Position numbers and translations under genes: made by a program
Assembly: GCA_002943765.1 (NCBI GenBank)
Contig: PQWQ01000008.1
Span: forward strand, 682,001 to 746,000
Reading direction: 5' to 3'
Origin: Psoroptes ovis
Lineage: Eukaryota; Arthropoda; Arachnida; Sarcoptiformes; Psoroptidae
DNA length: 64,000 nucleotides
Notes under the pieces: generated by a model
What the model was told of the DNA's origin: nothing
The model's database searches: none
The model's input: the letters and a program-made list of their open reading frames with translations, nothing else
Shown: positions 48,188 to 60,105 of the stretch, piece by piece
Layout: every line of letters starts with the position of its first letter
Numbering within the stretch: position 1 is the first letter of the stretch

Positions 48188-48385
48188 ATTATGAATTTTT
48201 ACTCATGTTTACATATTACTCATTTATTACACACTAATTAATCCAACACTAACACATTGATTAACATTGAACTTTGAATTTACTTATCATTTATTTTTTT
48301 CTTTGAATCATTGTTACACATTTGACCCTTTCGAACAATCATGTTTTGACCTTTGCCAGATTTTTATTATAAAAAATGTTTTTCG

Positions 48386-48391
48386 AATAAA
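48386..48391 (+). terminator. AATAAA polyadenylation signal of the F-box gene
   Basis: First canonical hexamer downstream of the stop, 199 bp past it. Confidence 0.45.
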
Positions 48392-49210
48392 ATTTTCTAT
48401 TTTTTCATTTTAAATTTTTAAAAAATCAAAAAATCTGAAATTCTTGTCGACTTAATTGTTTGAAGCCTTAATTCTCGTCGACTTAATTGTTTGAATCCTT
48501 AATCCTCGCTTAATCCTCTTTTAATCCTTGAATATTTTGACTCCTTCGAATTCCTTGACTTCTTGAAGAAGTCGTGAATGATAATGAATTTAAACGAAAT
48601 GATGACAATAATAAGGAATATGCACATGTTTGGTACTACAAACATGGATTCAAATTACACATTCAACAATTAATGAATATGTGTAATGATGATAATAACA
48701 ACAGCAGAATATTCTCTTTGTGTAATTAGAATTAATTTGATTTAAATCTCTTGTAATTCAATTCATAAAGTGTCAGTCAAGTAATGTTTAACTGTTTGTT
48801 TGTTCTTGAATCATATCCAAAAAAAAAAAAAAAATACAAAAAACAAAATAAAACAATCTTATTCAATCCTTCTCCTTTTACTCATCTTAAACATCTAAAT
48901 TATAATTCAATATAATTGAATGAATGCTAATATTTAACCCTTTGAATACCAAAGGCACTCGGCAAGCGCCTTGATCGTCATTATTTTCGTATTAAATCTT
49001 TGTCAATGACGCCGAGTGCAAATCGATTTAGTCGTATTTTTCAATTCCGTACAAATTGAATGCAAAATAGGCTTGAATTCAAAACATTAATACAATTTAA
49101 ACAAAATCAAAACATAAGAACGAGCATTTACAAAATATCTGTGTCAAATTGTTCGGCGTCTTAACATTAATATTCTGTCGTTTATTTCGAGAGAATTAAT
49201 TAGTTTGATT

Positions 49211-49334
49211 CAGTGATTCTCAACACGTGTTCCGCGGCACTCGTGTGTTCCGCTAAATTTCAGAATTGCGCCGCCGAATTTCGGAAATTTTTGAATTTTG
49301 TGCCGCAACCGAAAAAAAGGGTTGAGATACACTG
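49211..49334. mobile_element. hAT-like MITE
   Basis: 124 bp with ends CAGTGATTCTCAACACG and, in reverse complement, CAGTGTATCTCAACCC. The interior has the mirrored GCGGCAC/GTGCCGC pair. Flanking 8-mers GTTTGATT and ATTTAATT match at 6 of 8, consistent with a decayed hAT target duplication. Confidence 0.7.
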
Positions 49335-49643
49335 ATTTAATTCATTCATGAATTCAATTGATGATTTAAATCATGTGTCTCATGTTGAATTGTGAGAATT
49401 CCACGAATATCAGTTGTGTTTTCACCGATAACAACCGGAATAATAATAATAATCAAGAACAAACAGGACAATTGCGTCTATCAAACGATATACATCAATG
49501 CGTCAATAATCAAATGATCATCATTGTTATATTGTGTGTTATCACGAGGAGCATAAAGTGTTAAGACGAACCAACCAACCAACCAACCAACCGAAAAACA
49601 GAAATATTAATCAAAATTTGAAAAAATATGCAAACGTAAAATA

Positions 49644-49723
49644 TTAGGTTGTCCGAAAAGTTCATTCCGTTTAATCAATAGAGTTGTTCATGAAAATCGG
49701 CCAGAACTTTCCGCACGACCTAA
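49644..49723. mobile_element. MITE, GTTCATTCCGCTTAA family
   Basis: TTAGGTTGTCCGAAAAGTTC ... CTTTCCGCACGACCTAA; TA on both sides. Confidence 0.85.
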
Positions 49724-49991
49724 TATTTTAAACGCATAAACATTTAAAGGAATTGCGGAAAAATTCTTCGAATATTCGCACACACACACACACACTCGAA
49801 TGACAATGAACAGTGAATAAGGAAATTCAAATGCGTTTAAATTCTTGAAAACAATTTAAAATTATTTGAAAAATTTCTCATAAAATATATTAACGGTATC
49901 TACGATCATAACAAATGAACGATGAGTTGCAACTCAATCGACAATAAATTCGGTGTAAACAACCGAACAATTTGCTTGAATATTAGTCACA

Positions 49992-50070
49992 TTAGGTTGT
50001 CCGAAAAGTTTATTCCGCTAAATCGATAGAGTTGTTCATGAAAATCAGCCAGAAATTTCCGGACACTTGA
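49992..50070. mobile_element. MITE, GTTCATTCCGCTTAA family, decayed right end
   Basis: Intact left end TTAGGTTGTCCGAAAAG. The right end reads ATTTCCGGACACTTGA. It lies 268 bp from the copy at 49644-49723, in the same orientation. Confidence 0.75.
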
Positions 50071-50165
50071 CTATCGGAGAATATATGAGTTTAAATTTAG
50101 CTTTAAAATCATTTGAAATTCTATAATTGACGATCATTACTTGATTATGACGAATCCGTTTATTG

Positions 50166-51231
50166 TTATTCGTGGAAGTATTCGTTCAACCATTCAAACG
50201 TATCAGTCATATGATCTAATTAATCAAATAAAGAGGAGAAATTAAACGGAATAAAATGAGAATTAATCGTATTCAATTAAGTTTTAAAATGAAAATGTAA
50301 AAAAATAAATAAACATTAAAAACTTGACAAAATAAATGATTCGGAATGAATAAATAAGCAAATAAATCAACTGATATAAACAAACACCAAAGAATTTAAC
50401 CCTTTGAATACTTACTTGAATAATATTCCAATCCAATATAATCATCATAAGTTAATTCGGATAATTTTTCAAAAATATAACGATAATTGAGTTCACCCAT
50501 CAGGTGTGGTCCATTACGCGATGGTACTTGTGACACTTGTATATGACCAATATGTTCGTCTAATAATTTCATATAATAACACAGGTTACCATTTAATCGT
50601 TGACAATGATATGTATCGAACATTATTTTCAGATTTGATTCATTCAATTCGTTTATCAATGATAATGCTTGATCATATGATCGAAGATAATAATTATTCT
50701 GGTTTGGATCATCATTCAGATATAATGGTTCAATCAAGCAATCAACATTTAAACGTTTCAGAAATCGTGCACCTTGTGCTAATAATCGTTTAATATCATT
50801 GTTGATTGTTGTCGGTGTGTTTGATTTAAACAATACAAGATGTACTTTGCATACATTCAATGTTTGAACATAATCACGAACTAAATTTAGTTCATTTTCA
50901 AATTGCTCTTCGCTTGGATATCTGTTTTCATATTTATTCCAAAGATTTAGACTATTTATAAGCGTAAATTCTGGTGCCTTTGATCCAGCATCATTGATTG
51001 CTTGTCGCCATTCGGCCAGCGAATTTGCGTAAGGATTTTGTGCTTCAACAGCTTTGAATTGATAATCATTTCTACGGAAATTTCGGAGAAAAAATCAAAA
51101 CTAAATCAATTTGAACTCGGAAAAATTCAAACAGAGGCAAACCTTTGTAAAATTTTACGATAACATTCAACGTGATCGGTTATATCTTGAAACAATGTAG
51201 TCAAATTGGCTGAAAATTTTAATTTTTTCAT
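50166..51231 (-). CDS. HYI: Hydroxypyruvate isomerase
   Basis: Three exons, 51231-51143, 51071-50416 and 50215-50166, 264 residues (human HYI is 277). A TIM-barrel enzyme of the xylose-isomerase-like superfamily that interconverts hydroxypyruvate and tartronate semialdehyde. The start KKLKFSANLTTLFQD matches the family FSANLSWLF start. Catalytic-side motifs are LIEPLYL (family LLEPINT, glutamate kept), MFDTYHCQRLNGNL (DxxH), HIGHIQVSQVPSRNGPH and the second glutamate in IGLEYY. The short last exon, DTFEWLNEY, fits the family DTVEGLSWL tail and supports the splice model. The exon 2 donor overlaps a TTAACCCTTTGAATAC motif shared with other spacers. Intron 2 is 200 bp. Confidence 0.9.
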
Positions 51232-51410
51232 TTTTTTTAATTTTTTCATCAAGAAATTCAAAGAAAAACATCTGTTTTTGAAAATTTATTGCGTCCTATC
51301 TTATACGGACAGGACAAAATTTGAAATTTCAAAATTGGCGCCAATGCCAAAACAAAATCTTTTATTTCAAAGATAAATGGAAAAAATTCAAATAATTTTT
51401 CTCTGTCTAC

Positions 51411-52031
51411 TCAAAGATACGATCCATCACAATGATAAAAATCTTCATCATAATCAAAATCATAATTTAATGAATCAATTTCATCATTGTATTCATTGAA
51501 ATCATCGAAATTATCCTCCTGCTCGCCATTATCATCATTTTCTTGTTGTTCCACCGATTCATGACCATCATCACCGCCATCACCATCATTTGCTGTTGGT
51601 TTCAATTGATCACCATATGGTCCAAAATTTTTTTGCCATTCCTCGTCTTCTTGGTTCATCGGTTGACGATTATCATTCGTATTACTTCGATTATCATCAT
51701 CACCTTCAACATCAATATCATCACGAATAATCGCCAATAATAATTGAAATTGTTCATTTGTCATAAATTCTGGATTAACAAAGCATTTTGTTCGATCATT
51801 CGAGAATTTCAATCCACATTCAAACGTGTTATCACGGAAATTATGTAGAATTTTTTCATATTTATTCATTGTTATATCGAATATTAGCTCATTATCATTT
51901 GAATTTGAATTATTCGAGTTATTCAAATCATTATTCAAATTAATATTTGATAAATTTCGACACAATAAGCCTTGTTGTTGCTGTTGCTGCTGCTGCTGCT
52001 GTTGTTGATTGGATTCATTGAAATTTTCCAT
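51411..52031 (-). CDS. Unrecognised acidic protein with polyQ N-terminus
   Basis: 206 residues from ATG 52031; the frame is open further upstream to 52166, but an AG acceptor near 52060 suggests a spliced 5' exon, so the start is uncertain. A polyglutamine run (residues 9-20) is followed by an Asn-rich segment, then an ordinary-looking block of about 55 residues (ITMNKYEKILHNFRDNTFE, PEFMTNEQFQLLLAIIRDD), and an Asp/Glu-rich tail of about 85 residues ending FYHCDGSYL. The middle block may be the functional part. No family recognised. Its stop lies 179 bp upstream of the HYI start on the same strand. Confidence 0.5.
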   Translation of the reverse strand: MENFNESNQQQQQQQQQQQQGLLCRNLSNINLNNDLNNSNNSNSNDNELIFDITMNKYEKILHNFRDNTFECGLKFSNDRTKCFVNPEFMTNEQFQLLLAIIRDDIDVEGDDDNRSNTNDNRQPMNQEDEEWQKNFGPYGDQLKPTANDGDGGDDGHESVEQQENDDNGEQEDNFDDFNEYNDEIDSLNYDFDYDEDFYHCDGSYL

Positions 52032-52965
52032 TTTCAATTTCAAATCTTCAGAAACAAATCTACAAATGAATGATCTAATCAAAACGTCAAAACCGTAAAA
52101 TAAACTCAAATAAATTCGAGTAAAATCAATTTCTTTGAATTTGTTCTGTTTGGGCTTGAAATACATTTCAATAAATACTTTCTAAGGCCTCGAATTTCCT
52201 GAAATTTAGAATTTTTCAAATTTGAATTTGAATTTTGAGAAAATTCGAACATATTTGACTTAATTTAATTGAATTTCATTTAATTTTATTGAATTAATTC
52301 AATTTAATTCAATTTGAACCGAATTACCAGCAACCAATTCGCTCCAATCCGTCAAATCATTCAAATTTTAAATTATTCGTCACACAGTCTTGGACAATTA
52401 ACTCTTTGATCCCTTGTAGTCTGTTTTGACATGGCTTTAGCCATTGATGGTGATTTGAATTTAGAAAAATTGCACAAATTGCCAGTCAGTTGCCTGGAAA
52501 CCATCTCTCTGAAGCCAATGAAAAACATCTGCGACCAATATATTGGATTGTTCAAATAGTTTTTGTCAATTTTCAATGTGCAATATCAATGTGTATGATA
52601 TAAATGAGCAATTTACCATTTTACAAAAATCCATGCACAAAATCATTAATCATTGATTTGAATCATCAATGTTTAATGAAATTATCAAATGAGTCTATGT
52701 GTTTGTTTGTTTGTGTATGATTATTATCAACAGAAAAAAAATGTATATCAGTTTGACATCAACCACCACTTGTCAACACAAACAACCAAATGTGTGATGA
52801 TGCTGCATGGAAATTATCAATATGAGCACGGATTTTGTGCTAGCACACACATTTGTTTGTTTGTCTGTGTGTTTATATTGCGTTTGGTATCACAAAATTA
52901 CCAGAAAAATTATCTACAATTGTGATTGACCCTTGGGTTTTCCGAATCAATAATTCGACCTTAGA

Positions 52966-53615
52966 ATGTCCACAGAATTAGTGGTAAGCTTTGGTCTTTG
53001 ATTGATTTTTTTAAAAATTTACTTTGTCTCCTGACCCCGTAGAACTCACCAACCATTCGTCGATCGAATTCATATCGTATTGCGTTACGTAAATCTGGTG
53101 TCCCATCCGAAGTGATCGAAGAATTGAATGCAAGATTCTGTCCCCAGCCAAACACCAACACACCAATCGATTCGCAACCGATCACCAAAGACCTGCCAAG
53201 ATCAGAACCTGAAAATGATGGTCCAAAAGAACGGTTATTCGTTAAACATCGACAACAAATGACGACCAGTCGTTTTAAATATAATATGATTTCGAATTCG
53301 AATCCAAACACGAAGGTAACACCCACCACTGATAATCATATCAGCAAATCTACAAATAATGACGACGATGAAGATGAAATATTGCTAACATTGAAACAGC
53401 TATCAGTGAATAGTGATGATGATAATGATAACGATCAAATGGTTGAAACCTTAGTATCGAATGGACATTCGAAACATGTGATAAATGTTGATGATGATGA
53501 TCATAATTCAAATTCAAATGTAAATCAAAGCGATTGGATAGAACAATTAAAACATTTATTTTGTCGATTTTGTTGCTGCAATTATTGTTGTAATCAATTA
53601 CATGATCATTGTTGA
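52966..53615 (+). CDS. Unrecognised small protein, phosphosite-rich N-terminus, Cys-rich C-terminus
   Basis: A six-codon first exon (52966-52983, MSTELV) splices over a 59-bp intron to 53043-53615, phase 0; 196 residues. Residues 7-35 (NSPTIRRSNSYRIALRKSG and EVIEELNARF) look conserved and include the RRSNS kinase/14-3-3-type site. The middle is acidic and low-complexity (DDDEDE, DDDNDND). The C-terminus HLFCRFCCCNYCCNQLHDHC has eight Cys and two His; it could be a palmitoylation cluster or metal site. I cannot name the family. The gene is divergent from the acidic protein gene at 51411-52031. Confidence 0.6.
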
Positions 53616-53769
53616 GCAATTTTTTTAGATTTATCTCGAATCTCAATGAATCTATCATCATTCTATTCATAAATTCCATTGTAAAAATAATTAATTTATC
53701 TGTAAATTTTAAATTAAATTAATTGATAAAAATTTGATATGACCTTTGTGGTGTTTGACCATAGATTTT

Positions 53770-53901
53770 TCAATCAAAAATCCTCTCCTGAATATATTTA
53801 ATGAATTCAGAACCACGTTGACATGATTCGTAAGCGAAATTTATGGCCAATCGTCGTTTGGTTTCATCTTTTTCATTTTTTAATATTTCATTGGTTCTTT
53901 T
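53770..53901 (-). CDS. Candidate terminal exon of a small gene
   Basis: An acceptor (CGCCACCCAG) followed by 43 codons and a stop: KRTNEILKNEKDETKRRLAI, then a charged, helix-like end (residues ...FIKYIQERIFD). A matching donor (AAG|GTAAGT at 53980) lies 78 bp upstream, with coding-like KTVSK before it. The 5' exon is unresolved. A minus-strand frame starting at ATG 54216 (55 codons, MGKFFQIFASENSDFDYE...) is a possible first exon, but I could not find a clean donor. No family recognised. Confidence 0.35.
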   Translation of the reverse strand, partial: KRTNEILKNEKDETKRRLAINFAYESCQRGSEFIKYIQERIFD

Positions 53902-54759
53902 CTGGGTGGCGGGAATTTTGAATTAATTCAAAAATTAATTAATCATAATCATCAATTATATCAATGACCTTGAACTTACCTTACTTACTGTCTTATTATC
54001 TATTTTTAAATATTTTCAAGTGATTTCCATTCGATTAATCAGCTATTATCAATGATATCCGAGTACAAAATTGATCAACTTATAGATTAAAGGATAATCC
54101 ATTATTATTAATCCATTATCAATCGATTGATCTGATGAAACAAAGCAATCAAAAGAAATCGTTTCATAATCGAAATCAGAGTTTTCGCTGGCAAAAATTT
54201 GAAAGAATTTGCCCATTCGCGCATGATTCGGTTGGGTTTTTTTTTCAGGAAAACGATTGGCGCCAATTTCAAATTTTCATTCGACGTTGAATACGAACGA
54301 ATTTTTCGGACAATCTCTGAATTTTGAGGAAAATTTCATTTAAATTTGAAAAAATTTTCAAATTTCCCAGAGTGATTATCTGTTAATTTGAAAATTCAAA
54401 AAATTTGAAAAAAATTCAATTAAAAATTCAAATAGAAAATTGAACAGAAATTTCAAATTAACAACAGCAGCAGCAATGGCTAAATTGTCAATTTGATTCG
54501 AAGCCATTTATCAAACATGATTATGAATAAACAACAACAACATATTAAAGTCAGAATTATTTGATATTCAAGGACACATTTTCATTCAAAACAAAAAAAA
54601 CTTCAAAAATTCAAGTTTAAAACATTCCTCAAGCATTGAAAACATATGTAAAAAAGCAATCAAAACAAAGTAAATAAATAAACATCATCAATCGACATAT
54701 GATTGATACACGAGTAATAAAACAAACAATTTCAATTAAATTTAATTGAAAATCATTAT

Positions 54760-54842
54760 TAAGGGATTGTCCGAAAAGTTCATGTTGATTCTCACCACAA
54801 ATCGCTTCTAATCGATTCGAAACAAAAACTTAATGGACAACA
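54760..54842. mobile_element. MITE, GTCCGAAAAG family, decayed right end
   Basis: Left AAGGGATTGTCCGAAAAGTTC; right ACTTAATGGACAACAAC. Confidence 0.55.
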
Positions 54843-54912
54843 ACAACATCGCATATGCATTGATAGGTATTGATGATTACAATTACATTTTGAAAATTAC
54901 ATTTCGAATGTA

Positions 54913-54992
54913 TTAGGTTGTCCGAAAAAATTATTCCGCTTAATCAATAGAGTTGCTCATGAAAATCGGCCAGAACTTTCCGGACAACCTAA
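54913..54992. mobile_element. MITE, GTTCATTCCGCTTAA family
   Basis: TTAGGTTGTCCGAAAAAATT ... CTTTCCGGACAACCTAA with TA on both sides. The bordering sequence includes TTTGAAAATTACATTTCRAATGT on both sides, i.e. a small flanking duplication. Confidence 0.85.
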
Positions 54993-56340
54993 TATTTTGA
55001 AAATTACATTTCAAATGTAATTCTGATTGATTATCATCAATTAACACACACACACACACACACACAAACTTACTTCGTACATAAATTCCTGATATTCAAT
55101 TCAAGCCAGTCACTTGGGAAATTCTGTTTTTTATTCAATCAAATTCTTTGTGTTTTAGTAGATTCGATTTGAAATGAAATTCATGATTCGATGGAATGAG
55201 CATTCATCATCATCATCTGCAGCAGCAGCAGCAACAATAATGCTCGATTACATACCACATTATTGAGGGTCGTATTTTCAATGATAATTTATTTATTTTT
55301 GTTGCATTCATTCATTCATTTGTTTGTTTATCAATTTCATTCGATTTGATTTAATCAATTTCATTCAATTTTTCACATTTGCAGAAGTGAAAAATGTACA
55401 AGTGTTTATTTCATTTATTCAAATGAATAAATAAAAATAAAATAATCAATGATTGAAGCAACAGGTTGTTGTTTGGTGTTTGAAATCGAATTGGATTTCC
55501 TTTCAATAAATTTTGAATGGAATTTAATCCTCGTTTACTATTGAGTGTGATAATCATACATTCATCGAAATTCAACAAATTCATTTCAATCACATTGATT
55601 CAAATTGTACAAGTGAAAGTTAAAGAAAATATTAAAACTATTTGTGTTTGTTTATGTACTTTCAATTTGTTGAATTAGTTTTCAAAATAAATTATTTGAA
55701 ATCAAACTAAATAAGTGTAAGTGGATCAATTTACTTGTAAAGTGGATTAATCTGCTTGAAAAGTATTTGCTCATTGATTAGCCTGATTAAGTGATGTTTA
55801 TGATGTTTCAAGTGATTTATTATCATTGAAAGGTATTTCGTTTTTCATCTTGAATACTTGTTGCGAGCTTTGTATGAGAAAATACTCATGTTCATGTTCA
55901 TTGCCAATTCCATAAATCAATTATTCAATTATTTTGATGTTCAAATTGTGAAATTTCATTTGATTCAATTTGATTTGATGATTTCAAAAAAATATGCTTT
56001 TGTCAATGATGATGATCAGTGATAATCAATGTGGTGGCCAACATATGTTGCCGTCGATCGATGCAATTTGGCAACAGCAGCGACAGAAGCAGTAACTAAA
56101 ACAGCGATCGCAACGAATGTTATCGAAATATGATCAATATGACTTCAAAGTTCGACCTATTCATTGAACATAATTAGTTTCCGTTGTTAATTGATCTAAT
56201 TAGCTTACAATAACCTAATTAATTGTGTTATTAAGTAATTGACATTAATTAATTTCGTTTTTTATCTTCATTTGAAATCACAGTGATCGATCAGATTAAA
56301 GATAATTTTGACAGATTTGTTCAAACAATCAACAATAATA

Positions 56341-56851
56341 ATGGCAAAAACAACGATAATATCATCGAAAATTCCAATGAAATATTCATTATCATCAATG
56401 CTATCATTGCTGATTATTGCTAGTCATTTCATTCAATTATCATCAAATTTAACCATAAATAATAATAATTGTCAAACATCTGATGATTGTGATCCGGATC
56501 AATGTTGTATCGAAACACCTATGGGTCGTAAAATGTGTCTGGATTATGAAAAACAAGGTGAATTATGTTTCTATCATTTTCGTACACCGGTATGTTGATC
56601 GAATCTTAATCGAATTCAAATAACACAATCATAATCAATGATTACAGACATGTGGATGTGCCAAAGGACTGAAATGTGTATCGACAAGTCCAATGCAACC
56701 AGGTGATTGGAATCATGATTACATTTGTTCACGTGTTCGGCCATTTCAATATCATAAATTGTTACCATATTTTAATGATAATGATGATGAAGGTGATGAG
56801 TACGATGTTAAACGGGTTCGTGATGAATTCAATGCGAATCAATTAAAGTAA
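56341..56851 (+). CDS. Secreted prokineticin/astakine-like ten-cysteine protein
   Basis: Two exons, 56341-56589 and 56648-56851 (58-bp intron, phase 0), 150 residues. A signal peptide covers about residues 1-36 (core MLSLLIIASHFIQL). Ten cysteines (44, 50, 55, 56, 66, 76, 85, 87, 93, 110) follow the prokineticin pattern: C-x5-C-x4-CC-x9-C-x9-C-x8-C-x-C-x5-C-x16-C. This is the colipase/prokineticin disulfide fold, shared by arthropod astakines (blood-cell cytokines), Dickkopf domains and some arachnid venom peptides. The vertebrate AVIT N-terminus, needed for receptor activation there, is absent. An acidic tail follows (DNDDEGDEYD). A secreted signalling role is the likeliest; a secreted effector is possible. 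ATG 56374 (MKYSLSS) is an alternative start. Confidence 0.8.
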
Positions 56852-57054
56852 TCGAATCAATCAATCATCGAGATAATCAAAACAATAGACCGATTGATTC
56901 GAATTCTTGAAGAAAAACAAACCAAAACAAGCATACTTAATTGAAATTAAACTTAATTACAAAATAAATTACGAAAAAAATCAAATAATTCAAAGACTAA
57001 ATTCAATTTATTATTATAATCATCATCTTAGACGATATATTTACAAACGATACA

Positions 57055-57136
57055 TTAAGGTTGTCCGGAAAAGTTCATTCCGCTTAATCAATAGAGTTGC
57101 TCATGAAATTCGGTCAGAACTTTTCGGACAACCTAA
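57055..57136. mobile_element. MITE, GTTCATTCCGCTTAA family
   Basis: TTAAGGTTGTCCGGAAAAG ... CTTTTCGGACAACCTAA; just past the stop of the MGN gene. Confidence 0.8.
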
Positions 57137-57173
57137 TATCTAATTCGGAACATCAAGGGTTAACGATATTGGC

Positions 57174-58482
57174 TTATTGCGCGGATGATACGATTGAACT
57201 GGTGGTCAATGTCGTTGGCGATGATGGCGGCGGTGATGGTGATAATGGTGGATTCGGTGATTGGCTATGATCATTATCGTGATAAGTCGCAACATCAACA
57301 TGTTTATGGGCATCACGTGCAAGATAAATATGCGTTTGACGCTTTTTCAATTCATCAATCAACAATGAATTACCATGCATTGTGAGCAATGATTTTTTTG
57401 CCGTTGGTCTTCGAAGCTGTTGTTGATCATTGTTTACATTATCATTGTCGAACTTGTCTTCAGACTCTTGGTGGCTTTTACCATGGTGACTATCGTTGGT
57501 TTCATGGCTGGCATTGTCTTTACCATCATCATCATTGGCGGTGTTGTTATTATCATCGAAACATTGATTCGATTTCGTTCGATAATAATCCAAATTTGGT
57601 TCAAATATACTTTTATATCTTCGTTGATGATATTCATGATTATTTTGATTTGTTTGTTGTAGTAGATTCGATTGACCATTATGTTTACTTTGTTGCCGTA
57701 GCAATAATTCATTAATTTTTGTTTGTGCTAATCGTTTACGTTCATTTTGATTCATATTATCAATTTGTTCATTATCACATTCGTTATTTTTATTATCATC
57801 GATATCTTCATCATTATTATTCGAATGATTATCACATTTTTCGGATGATGGATTTGTTTCATCTGTTCAATGAAGTAACCAAAGGTCAATTATAATCAGA
57901 ATTAAAACAAATCCAATGATACATACCGACATCAAATTCATTAATCACATCATTATTGATTCCATTATCACTGCCACTAGTGCCACCATGAGCATTCGCA
58001 CGTGTTGAACGTCTAATATTGGAACGACGTGGACGAAATTTTTCCAACGGAACCAACATTCGATGTGTATGATCATTACCGAAATCACGTTTGAATGGTG
58101 ATTGATGATCGTCGTTCGAATCTTCGGTATTGTTGATATTATCACCATCATCATGATCATCTTTGTTATTATTAGGTTTAATCAAATCATTTGGATGATC
58201 AAATCGTTGATTATTTTTAATAATCGATTGTTTCAAATTATTTATCTGATTATTCGATTGATTATTATTGTTATTGTTATTATCATCCAGATGATAATTA
58301 TTCATACGATGATTTTGGCTCAAATTGTTTTGATTTTGATTATTACAATTGCTATTCGATGATTGTTGTCGTTGCACCGTGGATGATGCTTTTCGCTGTT
58401 GCTGCTGCTGCTGGTGTTGCAATTGTTGATGATGTTGTCTTCTATTGTTAAATGAAAATAAACTTTGCAATATATTACCCAT
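57174..58482 (-). CDS. Unrecognised Asn/Gln-rich protein with N-myristoylation motif
   Basis: Two exons, 58482-57927 and 57862-57174 (64-bp intron, phase 1), 414 residues. MGNILQS fits the N-myristoylation consensus (Gly2, Ser at position 6 of the mature chain), so membrane attachment is likely. Large parts are Asn, Gln, His or Asp runs. Better-conserved-looking islands are RMLVPLEKFRPRRSNIRRST (about residues 140-160), NERKRLAQTKINELLLRQQ (about 224-242) and KKSLLTMHGNSLLIDELKKR (about 340-365), followed by a Pro/Ser-rich tail. I recognise no domain. Several antisense frames over it are shadows. Confidence 0.6.
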
Positions 58483-60025
58483 ATTTGCATTTGATGATTA
58501 TTCAACTTCAAAGCAATGAAATACTAAATCAACCCAATAATTATTTCAACCAAATGATCAAAAAGGTAAATTCGTGATTCGCTTGAATTATTTGTGAAAA
58601 CAAGGAAAATTGGCAAATTGACAATCATCAATCGATGAATGGATGAATGAATGATTTGAGAAATCAAAAGTTAGAGAAATTCGTGGCAAAATGTGGCAAA
58701 AATAATTTTGTTGGTTGGTGGCAATTGCACAAACAACATAAAACAATAATCAATTGACAAATGCAAGCCAGGAAATTTAAAAAATTGAAAAAATTTTTTT
58801 TTCAATTCATAAACAAAAACAACAGCAGCTACAGTGACAGTAACGACAATGACAATAATAATAACGTCAATAAACAACTTCGATTTGATTTGAAATATGA
58901 TTTTGATTTCGTACAAATCACAACAACAAATTATTTGTTTGTAATTACAAGCAAACAAACACATTGATTACATTAAACACAAACACATTGATTATCAATT
59001 TAATTGTAATTAAATTTGATAATTTTAACCGTCGTCGTTGAGCCGTTGAATATTTTTGTTTGAATTGAATTGAATTTAATTTAATTTGTTTTAATTCAAA
59101 ATTTCAATTAAATATCAACGAATATATCGTTGAATTTGTAAACAAATTTTGTTTGAAAATCAAATGCATCAACAAACGATATAATCATAATCATAATAAA
59201 CACACAGTCATAATGTACACAGTGATAAACACAGTTACGCGCTAACACTTAGAAAACAATCACAAATACAAGCAGAAAATAATTACAAATCACTAGTCAC
59301 TAGTCACTAATCATTTTAATCATCAGTCGCTTGAGTCACCAGTCGCTAATGACAATGATCACTAATCAACCAGGCAGCCATCCAGCCAGCCAGCCAGCCA
59401 ACCAACCAAGGAACAGCTACACCTCTTTGTTTCTGTGTTTCGATTGCAATTTGTTGATGTTGATGATTAATAACATGAGTTTTAATTGATTTTTCAAACA
59501 AAAGCACTCAACGACACTAAATCACTGTGTAATCATTGAGATAAAAATAGTGTCGATATTACAATCATTGATGCTATCATCAATTGATGCTATCAGCGAT
59601 GATGATCATCGCTGTAATCATTGAATGAATTAAACTGAATCCATGAGTTGAATCAATGATGATTTATGAAGATGACAATTTCAAATCATTTGTTGAAATC
59701 GTCTAATGTCATTGTATCTTTATTATCATCATCATCAGTAAGGATTAACACAGAAATAGCTTTCAATTTCAAAGCATTACGTAATCGTATACGATGTCAT
59801 CATCATCACATATATCATTTGAATTCATTGAAATGATTCATTTCAAATGGATGATTCGCGGTTGTTTGAACTTTAAAGCCATATTTCTAAGCTGTGAATT
59901 GTAAATGATTACATCGAAATGTCTGTGAGTGTGTTTGCATAATTCACATTTGCAATTTCACTGTCAATAAGCATCGTTTTTTTTTTGAGGGATAAAAATA
60001 ACAGTAATTTTTGGCAGAGTTTATA

Positions 60026-60105
60026 TTAGGTTGTCCGATAAGTTCTTGCCGATTTTCTCATAATTCCCTACACTATAATCGGAGAAAACTTTCCGGACAA
60101 CCTAT
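60026..60105. mobile_element. MITE, hybrid of the two major families
   Basis: Left end TTAGGTTGTCCGATAAGTTCTTGCC (GTCCCATAAG type); right end AACTTTCCGGACAACCTATTA (GTTCATTCC type). Confidence 0.75.

Larger units (their letters stand above)
48392..50165. other. Spacer with MITEs
   Basis: Between the F-box gene and hydroxypyruvate isomerase. It has a TTAACCCTTTGAATACC motif with a nearby inverted CACTCGGC/GCCGAGTG pair (about 48937-49025, possible TTAA-element remnant), a hAT-like MITE, two mariner-type MITEs, an ACCA tandem run near 49571-49591 and a CA run near 49780. Confidence 0.5.
53902..56340. other. Spacer with MITEs
   Basis: Apart from the possible upstream exons of the small gene, it holds two MITEs (54760-54842, 54913-54992), a CA run (about 55045-55068), a GCAGCA tract (55220-55240) and no other gene. 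Confidence 0.5.

Noticed and set aside
57185..57715. Several open frames antisense to the MGN gene
   Set aside because: Low-complexity mirror images of Asn/Asp/His codon runs; no ATG context or splice support.
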